Shown piece after piece: positions 14,201-25,900 of a DNA stretch of 64,000 nucleotides; the stretch's first letter is position 1; every line of letters starts with the position of its first letter. This DNA is from Cercis canadensis (lineage: Eukaryota > Streptophyta > Magnoliopsida > Fabales > Fabaceae). The stretch lies in the NCBI GenBank assembly GCA_003255065.1, contig QAOA01007503.1:185504-249503 (forward strand). The letters run 5' to 3'. The notes under the pieces were generated by a model. It did not search any database. It had not been told where the DNA came from and saw only the letters and a list, made by a program, of their open reading frames with translations. The translations under genes and the position numbers were made by a program.

Positions 14201-16442
14201 ATTAAGTTTCCTCAGTTTAAGAAATTTTCAATCTGGAGGTTCCAGCTTCAACTTATAAGCATCTTATTTTGGTTGATTTTCAGGGGAAAACCATGGTATG
14301 AACCTGAATGGTGGAAATTCGGGGATGAGAAATCGTAAGTGATCTACCTTGTGGATGAGAATATTAGCAGAAATTTTATGTTTTTATTTGTATTTTCTTT
14401 TACTGGTGCAGAAGGCATCTTCAATGTTAATATGAGTAATTTGTAATATCATATTGCCTCGTCTGGCATGGGATTATAAGTTGAGAAATGTCACCATGAG
14501 CAACATATTGCCTTCTTTGGTGTATATTAGATAAAGAGACTCAACTTTTTCCCCTCTGGAGTTGTGTCAAATTAACACCTGAGAAGCTATTAGTCCATTG
14601 TAGCCACCGTCACTATGTTATACTACCACCACTATAAACACCAGCTAAGAGCTGCTGCATACCACACTGCCACCACTATTTTTAACAGAAGGTTACTGTT
14701 TTTTTTTTTTTTTTTGACATTTTACCCAATTCAAATTAATAAAAGAAAATGAAATGGTTAAAATTTTATCTCATCTGCATCAGCTTATTTCATTGTATCC
14801 AACAGAGCTAACTAGTACCAGTTATTAATCAAAAGAATGATCATTAAATTATTAATATGCTTGTAGATATTACGTCTCTTACATTTTATTCCATTTTTGT
14901 TAATTTCATACTAAGTGTACCCTAGGAATTTTGGTAGGAAGAAGTCTTTGGTAGTGTGTAACGTGCCCCTTGTTTTTTTTCAAATATCTAGACTAACTAT
15001 TATTGTGATGATTCTGCATTTTTTGTTCACATAATTGTATTGATGGTACGATGATAAGACAGCTATACAGCTAGTCTCCTCTTCCTGATGACAAATGTAT
15101 GTGCATCTATCTGACAGAGGGTGTTTCTTTTCATTTAGACATTACTGCTACCTATGGCAAACGATTTCTGTTGTATGGAACTCAGTATTGAAATATTTTA
15201 TCTTCAGGTACTTCCGACATGCAGCTAGTTCTCTTGTTATACTTTCAAAGAATTTGGCACAGTATATTAACATAAACAGGTTAGTCTCAATGTCTTATAT
15301 GCAAAGTGAGGATCTCATTTGTGGGAAATTAAGCTGAAATAAGCTTCAGTTGTGTTTGGCATATCTGTGATAACTGAAAAACAACAGCCTATGGTTGCCC
15401 CAAGAGGGGGGAGTAAGATCTTAACTGATTGTTGTAAGCCATGTAGATCAGTATGAGAAGTTTATGTTATATTTGATTCTCTTTTTGTTTATTTCTCTTC
15501 TTAGAAATGCTATACAGTAGTATAAGTGGTCCTATCAGCACAGTAGCATAACAGCTATACAGTCGTTTCCAATTTTTAGAAGGGTAACCCTAAATTTTGA
15601 ACCTGTTTATTTGTCTGTGACCATATTATGTTTTTGCTTGCATGTTTATGAAATTCTGTAACAGGCCTCCTCATGTTATAAAAGGGAGAGTTAAACTAGA
15701 TAAGTCCAATGAATAATATATCTGTTTGAGCTGGCTTACTACACTTGATGAGGTGGGGTTGGGAGGGCAGCTCTGGGTTGAGGGCTGGAGAGAGGTTGGG
15801 GTTGAGATGATGCACCTTTTACAGATATGGGTCTGCCCTATTCCCCTAGAGAAAAATTTCTCTCATTTTCTATACATTCATCCTGACTTAGTTCAAGTGG
15901 TCCAGCTTTATGAGGTGGAAATAAGGGATTCAAACTTAGAAGATGCTGTTGGATATTGGTTATCATCTTTAATTTCGTAGAAGAGATGGAAAAGTAATTA
16001 CTTATCAACAGAATATATATATATAGATATGCTAAGTGCAGTCAGCCTTGATGATAGTGGATAGTTTCAACTGTAGAAGAAGCCTTTCAATATTATTTTT
16101 TTATTAACCTATTGGAGTTGCAGTCTGATTCAGTTGTTATATTTAGTGTCTCTCTGAAGACATACGCTCATGACGATACATCTCTAGGCTCATGGATGAT
16201 GGGTGTCCAATCAACTTATATAGATGACAGTCGTCTTTGCTGCAGTAGCATCAGACAAGGTGAAATCCCCCTTTTCATTTGCCGTCTCATTTTTCTTCTC
16301 ATTCTCTTGAACCTTTGGAAAGGGATAGAGGGGAGTGGATTTAGACTTGAAAAGATTTCCGTTTTGATTAAGTTGATTATCCAAGTTGTGCTTACAGTTG
16401 GTGGCTAACTCATTTTCAGACAAGGTATGCTCCTTGGCTTGA
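11295..16442 (+). CDS. HPGT: Hydroxyproline O-galactosyltransferase (GT31)
   Basis: Twelve exons (11295-11419, 11812-11875, 12053-12102, 12213-12403, 12762-12822, 12989-13061, 13342-13465, 13583-13670, 14284-14334, 15208-15279, 16147-16259, 16420-16442) give 344 residues, the length of the plant HPGT family. These Golgi enzymes add the first galactose to hydroxyproline of arabinogalactan proteins. It is a type II protein: basic N-terminus, one membrane anchor (about 25-41), a coiled stalk with a DUF4094-like segment ([15 protein letters not shown]), then the galactosyltransferase domain. The latter has [13 protein letters not shown], the metal-binding acidic motif VKVDDN (DDN at about 222-224), [12 protein letters not shown] and [13 protein letters not shown]. 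The last exon codes only the tail DKVCSLA. It cannot be assigned to HPGT1, 2 or 3 without a tree. Confidence 0.92.
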
Positions 16443-16719
16443 TGGGAGGATGACATCTAGTTGTCAGAAAATTCAACCACATACTTCACTGGTTCGGTTC
16501 AAGTTTTGTCTGGAGATCAGGGTCTGTTATGGATGATTATGTGCACTCTATTCAGTTTCGTTGCGTCCAACCTTGGGAACTTTGGAGACGCTAGCAATAT
16601 TATTCTTTCTAGGTACAGTGGTCTGATCATTCTTTTAGATGCACAGCTCAGCAGAAGTTAAAGGACGACTACAGATTTGCAGACCTTAATCAGTCTAGTT
16701 GGTGCAGCCATTGAAGCTC

Positions 16720-17640
16720 GCTTGATGTTTTTTGTATGAGTTTTATCAATATTTGTCTGTTACTGTCTATGCAAACCATCTGTTGATTGACAGAAGGAGG
16801 GGAAAAAGCGGCTTCTAATGCACAAAACATTAATGTATTCGGTGCCTCATTCTTTAGTTAATCTTCCGATCAGAGCAATGATATGCAATGCGGCAATATC
16901 GCTAAGTCGAAGACCACCACATCTTCACCTCAATACCAATACCCAAGCAAGCTTCCTAGTTTCTTCTTTAAAAACTCACCCAACAAATCTTACTCAACGC
17001 CTCCCCACCAAAACTCAGTCATGAGACTAGTAAACTCACTACAAAACCCTTCCAGTAACGTGAAACAGGGATGGCTGAGGCAATGGATTTAAGAACCCAT
17101 TTACCTACCAGAGAAAGATTGCTCTCCACCCTTGAATTTTCGTGCCCATTTTTTCCTTCATGAAGCTAAAGCTGTGTTTTAAAACAATTAATAGTAGCAG
17201 AAGATAAACCTAAGTGCTCATAAAATTAAAAAAAAAAAATGGATAAACCTAAGTGGTAAGGAAATTATGATATCATATTATTCTGGCAATTTTCTCTGAC
17301 TAAAAATTATTCTGGAAATTTGAAAATACTGTTTTTTTTAAAAAAAATAAAAATTGGAGGTATTCCTTTGAATACGCTTAATAAGCTGAATCTAATTATT
17401 TAAGTATAAGTATACTTATAGGAACACTCATTCCTCATTCAAATGCTTACATAAATTGGGTTTTCAATATCTCCAGAAAAATTCGATTAATGAAATTATT
17501 TCAATGATCCTAGTGAACTCGGAATCGGCTCCATACTCGGCCCGAGGCCCGTGACTCTGAGTCTTACCCGTTTCCCTGAAAAACCGAGTGAACTCATATA
17601 TAGTTGATAACTTTTACATGTTTGTGAGGGTCTAAACAGA
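16720..17640. other. Intergenic between HPGT and CysRS
   Basis: 3' region of HPGT, then a C-rich stretch (16880-17090) with two overlapping short open frames that look like chance, then AT-rich DNA. No gene, repeat family or RNA gene was recognised. Confidence 0.4.
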
Positions 17641-17664
17641 CCAAAACAACAAAGGCACCTGCTA

Positions 17665-20600
17665 ATGGGTACTCTTCTCAAGTACTACAAACCCTTCTTC
17701 TTCTCACTTGTTCCTTACTCGGCTCGGACAATTCAACTTAGAACCAATCACAGTGCTCACGCCGCCATTTTCGGGAGGAAGAAGCTATGTCCGTTCACTC
17801 GTTGTTTCAGTGTCAGTTCTTTGGGGCCATCCCAGCCGTCGACTGCTCATCAGAACTGCGCAAAACCCGACGTTGAGAGGGTCAAGAGTCCATCGCCGGA
17901 GCTGTTGCTGCACAACACGATGAGTAAAAGGAAGGAACTTTTCAAGCCGAAAGTAGAAGGGAAAGTGGGAATGTATGTATGCGGAGTTACTGCGTATGAT
18001 CTCAGTCATATTGGACATGCTCGCGTCTACATCAATTTTGATGTTCTTTACAGGTTTCCCTCTCTTTCTATTAGGGTCACCGTCACTTCTAAATTTTGTA
18101 TGCATTTAGTATGTGGCTTTACGGCTTGAATTAACTTAGTGGCAACGATTTAATCTGTGTTAGGCTGACTAGGAAACAAGAAAGAAAAATATGTGATTTT
18201 CTTCTTCTCTTTCTATGTTTCCGGTTTATTAGGAATGAAAGGTAGTTATTTGCCGAGCCCGACCTAGACTATGTGGAACGACAATCAAAGTGTGCACATT
18301 GGGACTTGAGTGATGATTATGAATGTTTATGCTACATTTATGTTGCCGGTGTCCTATTTTCTGCCGATTACGATTGAAACGAGTTTAAGGTTTAGCCTTT
18401 TAGTGCTAATTGGTTTTCTCCGTTTACTTCATTTGGCAATTAGGCAGATACCTGAAGTACTTGGAATTTGAAGTCTGTTATGTTCGCAATTTCACTGATG
18501 TTGATGACAAGGTGAGTTAAATTGCCATTCTCCGTTGGTTACTTCAAAAAAATTGCTTTTCTTTTCTGTTTACTTGCTGGGATTTTAGAAAGCATTAGAG
18601 ATGCTTTGTTGAGCTTGGTCGCCTTCCTTTTTGTTACATTATTGAAATTCTGAAAATTTCTAAAACGAGCATTTTCCTTCATTAATTAGATTATGCTCAT
18701 ATTTTTTTTTAAAAAAAAAAAAACAATGTAGCTCTTGTTTAATTAGGTTAAGTTTTTAACTTGTTGAATATATTTATTGTGAAAATCAGTTGAAGGGAAA
18801 AGTGCTGCAAAATGCAATTTCTGCAACTAGGGACTGTAACTTTACAATGAGTAGGAGAGAGAACTGAGTTTCTAGTGGAATCTGTGATGGATTTAAGTTA
18901 ATTATGCATTCAAATTCTGTGCATGTCAACAGCTTAATCCCTCTAAACATCATTTCAATGCTTTTCAATTCCAATTGTAAGCTTGTATGTCTTGCCCTTT
19001 CTCTTGGCCATTTGGTTGTTGTTCTTTTGTTTGTTGGCTCTGTAAATCTTAATTCTAATCTTGTATGTCGTAAGATATTTGAATAGGAAGTGAATTTTGA
19101 TTATCCTTTTGCAACAACAAACTACCCACCTTCTTTTTTACATTGATATGACAGGATCTTAGTCTGCACTTTTCAAATTCTGTAGATAATTGCTAGAGCA
19201 AAGGAGTTAGGGGAGAATCCAATCAGTTTGAGCCAGCGTTACTGTGAGGAGTTCAATCAAGATATGGCAACTCTTCATTGTCTGCCTCCTTCTGTGGAAC
19301 CACGAGTCTCAGAGCACATGCCGCAAATCATTGATATGATTGAGCAGGTACCATTGCTGTCCATTTTACTGTGGCATTGAAAGCAAGCATAGGAAGATTG
19401 ACAAATTCTATGCTGTTCCATCTCTCAAGTCTATTTTCTGTTTCTCAACAAGCTTATTTGGATATGTTATTGGTTGATGAAATGCTGATGTCATTATTAT
19501 TATTGTCATTTTAATCTCTCTTTCTTCATCTGCTTAAGAAATATAAAAATTGATTCATTGTTGATCAGTTAACATGCTTCTTGGCAGATTCTAAATAATG
19601 GGTATGCCTACATTGTTGATGGGGATGTATACTTTAATGTAGAAAAATTTCCAGAATATGGGAAGTTATCTGGACGGGATCTAGAAGATAATCGAGCTGG
19701 CGAGAGGGTTGCTGTTGATTCAAGGAAGAAAAATCCTGCTGACTTTGCTTTATGGAAGGTATATATAAAAAATAATGATAATGCATGTATTATCCATGGG
19801 TAAGATTGTAAGAAAATTAACAGTGACCAAGTGGGATAGATGGATTCTTTGTGTGGCTTAAATGTAGATGATTTGTTTTTTGTAAAATATGCTTTGTTCA
19901 TTATATTTTGCAAACTGATGAATATAAGATGCTTAAAGTTCTTAATTCAGTTTGGCTGCTAGTTATTTTGGATTTTTGATTCCATTCTGCAGTCTGCAAA
20001 GCAGGGAGAGCCATTTTGGGAGAGTCCCTGGGGTCCTGGAAGACCTGGGTGGCATATTGAATGCAGTGCTATGAGTGCAGCTTATCTTGGTCACTCTTTT
20101 GACATCCATGGTGGAGGGATAGACCTTGTGTTTCCCCACCATGAAAATGAAATTGCTCAGAGTTGTGCTGCATGTGAGAAAAGTAATATTAGCCTCTGGA
20201 TACACAATGGCTTTGTCACTGTTGACTCGGAGAAGATGTCAAAGTCTCTGGGAAACTTTTTTACAATTCGGCAGGTGACACATTCCTGATAGACTTATCC
20301 TGTTTAATATCTTCTACCAAAAGATCTATGATTCCTGTTTTGCTTATAGTCACTGCTATAATGTGTCAAATCCTTATGCTATAAACATTTCATGTTATCA
20401 GGTTGTAGACCTTTATCATCCACTGGCTTTGAGATATTTTTTGATGGGAGCCCATTATCGATCTCCAATTAACTACTCTCATATACAACTTGAAAGTGCT
20501 TCAGACCGTGCTTACTATATATATGAGGTACCATTTTCTTAAGTCAAATAATCAAAAAGAAATTTATCTTCTTGTCTATTGGTATGTGCTTGTGTATACA

Positions 20601-22186
20601 TGCAAGATGCACACTTTTTTTTTTTTGTGTGTGTATCTGCCACCTGGATGTTGTTGATTGTGTTCGCTTCTTTCATCTTTTCATTATATAAGATGTCTGT
20701 TAGTATCTTGACGAAATTCATTTGGTTGCAGACATTACATGAATGTGAAAATTTTCTGAGCCAGCATGATCCAACAACTAGGAAGGATTCCATTCCACCA
20801 CCTGATACTTTGAATATCATTGATAAGTTCCATGATGTTTTTGTGGCCTCTATGTCTGATGATCTTCACACTCCGGTTGTATTGGCTGCTCTGTCTGACC
20901 CATTAAAAGCAATCAATGATCTGCTACATACTCGTAAAGTATGCTATTTTCTCTTGTGGATATTAACTCTGAAGATAAAACCTTTTCATAAATAGTCTAG
21001 TATATGATAGAATGGAGTAAAGGTCATGGATTCAATTTTTTTGTGTCAGATTTAATTATAATATTAAGAGTTCAACAATTAATCTTAGTTTAAGGACAAT
21101 TGTGTTGTCAAAAATTTTGTGTTATTTGTTATATCATCCTAATAACCCCCGTCTGAGCAAGGTTGAACTAAAGGATCTTGTCTGGATCTCTTCCTGCTAT
21201 TGCTTCTCAATCTAAGAAATACAACTTTTAAACTTATATATTGTTGATGATTATAAATGCTGTGTCTCAATCATTTAACATTACCAAGTTGATAATCTAT
21301 TCAGGGTAAAAAACAAGAATTGCGAATAGAATCACTTGCGGCTTTTGGAAAGAGTGTCAAGAATGTTTTGACTGTTTTGGGACTTGTGCCTGCAAGTTAT
21401 TCTGAGGTATGAACAATCCACTTGAAGTGATCAATTCCTGCCGTGTTTGTCCATTTTTCACATTTCAAGATATAATGCCCAGAGTTTTTATTGGGAGCAC
21501 GTAACCTTAATTTCCATGCGTACTTGATGGGAATCCCAATAAGATATTTGAGAATATTTCCTTTCTATGTTGTGTTCATTTGTTTTCTTTGAACTCTTTG
21601 AACTTTGTAGGTTACCTATGAAAGGCTTTCTTCTTGTATCTCTCTATTTTCTGTTCCCTTTTTCTCTCAATCTCTCTTACTGGTTTTACATCAAGAAGTG
21701 GCATTTTGTATTGTCCACTGAAGATTTCAAATAATTTATAGGAATTTTTTCCCTTTTTGGAATTGTCTTGACTGGCTACATTTTCATATCTGTCTATATC
21801 AACTTCTGCTTCCTCCAGTAAGATACTAAGTTGTTTCTGATTTCCTTATTTTCAGAGTATTCCTCTATTGAGGTTTTTGCTCAGCCATTTGTCACTCTTT
21901 CCCAAATTTTTTCATGCTTGCAGTTACTCATAACTGTTTCATGATGCAGGTTCTACAGCAGCTGAGGGAAAAAGCTTTAAAGCGTGCAAATTTGACAGAA
22001 GATGAAGTTTTGCAGAAAATTGAAGAACGGGCTGCTGCTAGAATAAACAAGGAATATGAAAAATCAGATGCAATTAGGAAGGATTTGGCTGTTTTAGGTA
22101 TAACTCTTATGGATAGTCCCAGTGGTACAACTTGGAGGCCCACTGTTCCGCTCACACTTCAAGAGCAGCAAATTGGTGCACATTGA
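17665..22186 (+). CDS. Cysteinyl-tRNA synthetase, organellar
   Basis: Nine exons (17665-18053, 18448-18511, 19186-19347, 19588-19758, 19993-20274, 20402-20527, 20732-20938, 21305-21406, 21950-22186) give 579 residues. The enzyme charges tRNA-Cys using ATP. A class I Rossmann core is evident: HIGH at about 115-118 within [16 protein letters not shown] at about 343-347, and likely zinc ligands Cys106 (YVCGVTAYD), Cys286 (HIECSAMS), and His/Glu in FPHHENE (about 311-315). The first 80 residues are rich in Ser, Arg and hydrophobic residues with few acidic ones, as in chloroplast/mitochondrial transit peptides, so this is the dual-organelle type (Arabidopsis SYCO) and not the cytosolic one. The C-terminus has the DALR-like helical domain with [15 protein letters not shown], the usual bacterial-type ending. 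Confidence 0.94.
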
Positions 22187-22329
22187 AGAGTTTCTGGAAT
22201 CAAGATTAGCTTCAGTTCTTCTACGTCTCCAACACAACCAAGAAATGGAAAGTATAACTTTTACCACAAGGAAAACTACTAGGATGGCCAGGGCGTATCA
22301 ACTGCTCGGTATGGCTAGAGATTGATATT

Positions 22330-22925
22330 TGATAGGAATCTCTTGAGCTTGTTGCAGTTGTTATGGTGATTAATTGGTGAATTCTAATTTAATGAGTCAT
22401 GAGCATATTTTAACTTAGTAAAATTGCAATCATCTCTAAATTTTTTTCTGTGGGAAGTTTTTGATGAGCCAGCTTCCTAAGGACAAGCTTGATCCTTAGG
22501 TGTTGTATTCAATGTTTCCGAATAAGATTATTCCAAGGGAGGGTTTTTTTTTTTTTTTTTTTTTTTNTTCTTATGTTTTCCTGAATAATTACTAATTTAC
22601 TAAACCTGAAGCCCAACAAGGTCACTAGCATGAAAGTACAGTACATCCACTAAAATATTAGGAAAACTTTGGGTAATTAGCGCAAAAAAAAAAAAAAAAA
22701 ANAAAAAAAAAAAAAAAAAAACAAAGGAACAAGATAAAAGATAGGTAGGCACCCACCCTATAAGACCAGCTACGCAAGAATCTGGTACTGAATGGCGCCT
22801 TTTTAACGGTCAACGGTCAACCCATTCATGGTTCGCTTCCATCTCCTTGGTAGATGCTTCGGATACCTCATCTATCTGCGTTTTTTTTCTTTTTTGCTCA
22901 ATCCAAAAGATACTTAGGCACTCAT
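22330..22925. other. Convergent intergenic spacer
   Basis: The CysRS gene (plus) and TPL-like A (minus) converge here; the spacer should hold both 3' UTRs. It contains two long homopolymer runs, T (22545-22568) and A (22684-22721), each broken by an assembly N. Nothing else seen. Confidence 0.45.
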
Positions 22926-22929
22926 TTGT

Positions 22930-25900
22930 TTACAGTTCATGTGGCTCAAGAATTTGAATCCCACCATCTTCTAATCCTACGGCAAATTGATTTGGATCAT
23001 TCGGATGAGCTGCTATCACCAGAGGATATGGGGGAAAACCACTGCAGAGAAGCAAAACAAATGAATATAATGAATAAGTTGATCTAGATTAGAAAATCCG
23101 CTACTATTGATATACCGAGGAAGACTCTTTGATTTTCTGACCAAATATCAGTGCAAATACATAAATGATTATGCAGCAAAAACACACACATTGTAAAACA
23201 TTATATAATGTTGTTCAATCACATATTGTAAAATGCTGAATTATGTGTAATGAGGCAGAATACAAAATTTACTTTGAATAAAGATTAGAAAGAGCCAGAT
23301 TAATCTGAAGCAGGTTAAAAAGACGTAAATACCTGATACCAGAAGCAAGATAACCACTGGGATTAATCTGGCATTGTAACCGGAGATTGTAAGTACCAAA
23401 TATGCGTATTGTTCCATCTCTAAAGCAGGCAAACACTGACTCGCTATCAGACGAGAATGTTGCATGGGAAATTGGTGCTGAAGATTCTCCCACAACCCAC
23501 TAAAACACAAAACAGAAAATGTTAATTATTGTCAAAAGGAAAAGAATCCTCTCATTTCTACAGCTTCACGCATAAAACAGTTAATTGTAACCACATTACT
23601 TAATCAAATCCATTCAAGATTTTGGAAACATATTTGATGTCTCAAACAACAAAATACAGCAGAAAATACCTGTTTTACACGTTCAAGCTTGGATGTTTCA
23701 TAAATAGCAAGCTGAGTCTCATGTACAACAAGGAAATGTATCTGATCCTGGTGAAACTCAACATAGGTGTTTGATGCAGGCATTTCTGTCCTAGGTGTCC
23801 TTCCCATCGGATTTTCCAAGAACACTTTTTCTGATACCCTCCCATCTTTTTTCCACTTCCACATTATAATCTGATAAACAAAAAAAAAAAAATCATGCGT
23901 TGGATTGTTTTAGAAATATAATAGTCTACCTTGTGTTCTCTGTATACAAGGTGCCAATAGAGAGCATGTTGGAAAATGAAGAAGAGTGGAAGTAAGTCCC
24001 ACATTGATTAGAAAAATGCAAGACAAAGAGTATATAAAGTGAAGTGTCACAAGTCCAAATGTCTTAGGCATTTTGGACAAGAAGTGACACATTTTATATC
24101 TCACATAACACTCTCCACAACATGAAAGCTTGGATGGGAGCCACTCACATATTTCAACATGGTATCAGAGCTCACATTACTTAACAGTCTAGTTTGATCC
24201 AAGACCCAAGCAAAAATGTTGCATAAACTTGTGGCCTCTGAGACTCAAGCACAGAAAAATAAAAGAAGCGGATTTGTGGCCTCTAAGGTTCGAAGCTTGA
24301 AGTATAAACTCAAGCTGAGATTTAAAAATGATCAAAAAATGGCAAGTCACAACTGGGACAAAAAAAGTCCAATTGGACTTGAGGGGGAGTGTTGGAAAAT
24401 GAAGAAGAGTGGGAGCCACATTGATTAGAAAAAAGCAAGACAAAAAGTATATAAAGTAAAGTGTCACAAGTCCAAATGCCTTAGGCATTTTGGACATAAG
24501 TGACACATTTTATATCTCACACAAACACTCTCCAAACATGAAGACTTAGATGGGGCCCACTCACATATTTCAATAGAGCATTAGAAAATTGCAATGAGGA
24601 ACATTCTCTCTAGTCTAGCATTGAAAATCTCTCTCTCTCTTTGTCTGGTGATGCAGTAGACAGATTCATGATGTCAGAGATATCAGAATGCTAAATATAT
24701 ATACTAAATGTGTCTGCATGCCATGGAAAATAGTCAACCAACCTGAGCATCTCTCCCAGAAGAAATAAGCAAATGCTCAGCTTGAGAGAAAGCAAGGCCA
24801 GTTATTCTTTGGTAGTGACCTCTTAGGTCTTCGAGGAACTGTAATATGAAAGAATCTAGTAACTCCATTGAACCTTTTATCCACTCAGCATCCTAGACAT
24901 GGATTCAAGATTAAATAATACCTCATTTGCCTGGATATTATAAATACGGATTGAAATATCATCCATACCAACAGCAATATAGTTGTTATTGTCGGGATGG
25001 AATGCAAAACATGTTGCTATCGGTTTTGGAGCCATCAAAGTGTCCATTACCTGTAATTTACCACAGCACACTTAATTACCCAGTGAAAATAAAACGAAAT
25101 ATGGCAACTCCACTTAATATGAATCACATGTCATGCATTATAGAATTTCTATTTCCTTTTTTTTTTTTGTCCTCAAGTAAATTGAAAGTTGTTTATGAAG
25201 CAAGATACAACACCACAAATATGATAACATAACTAAATGATAAAAAAGTTCAAGAACTCATTGCTATCAATATTTTGTAGCTTAAAACTGAAGATTAAAC
25301 TGAAAAATACTTCAAAAGGGGAAGTTTTCTCTAGCTATTCCTTAAGGAATGGGAGTGAGACCACAACTAAAGTTTATTAATATTGATGTAAAAAATTACC
25401 CGAAATGTTATCATATTGAACAAAGAAACTCTCCCTCCAGATGCTGACACGAGATAAGAATCATTTTTGGATAGAGCAAAGCAGGGCTCAGCTTCCCCAA
25501 GTGTACTGCTAGTTAAGTCATTGATCATTAATGCCCCTGACTTAGGTCGAATGAACTGAGGAGTAACCTTGGCAGTTGCCTAATAAAACAAAATTCCCAA
25601 TGATGAGACAAGGTGTAGATGGCTCAGACAGGAACATATGCACAATGAAAAAAGAGATTTTACCATCCCACTCGGATTAATATCGTCTAATTGGCGCCAC
25701 CTCCAAAGTGAATGAATGGCGTTTGATCCTAATGCCAAAATGGCGTCTCCTTTATTGGTATAAGTCAACCTTGAGATCTGCAGTTATCAAAAGAGAAATT
25801 ATTCAATAGTAAACAACTTCATACTACCAAAAAAAAAAAAATTAATCAACAACTTGAGTTTTCTATGAATTCTGAAATAAAATCAGAAGAGTAAATGGCC

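Larger units (their letters stand above)
23967..24575 (+). mobile_element. TRIM retrotransposon in TPL-like A intron 12
   Basis: Two similar direct repeats, 23967-24159 and 24390-24575, both begin TGTTGGAAAATGAAGAAG. Right after the first lies TGGTATCAGAGC (24160-24171), complementary to the 3' end of initiator methionine tRNA, the usual primer-binding site. Just before the second lies the purine tract GACTTGAGGGGGAG (24376-24389). The whole 609-bp unit is flanked by the 5-bp target duplication GAGCA (23962-23966 and 24576-24580). The inner part is only about 230 bp with no reverse transcriptase or gag, so it is a terminal-repeat retrotransposon in miniature that needs a helper. It lies antisense to the host gene, inside an intron, so the coding sequence is not broken. 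Confidence 0.9.

Noticed and set aside
16818..17092. Two overlapping 68-codon frames after HPGT
   Set aside because: Compositional bias (C-rich) makes both frames open; no motif or splice context.
23910..24506. Open frames in TPL-like A intron 12
   Set aside because: They fall in the LTRs and inner part of the TRIM and are repeated between the two LTRs; no protein family.
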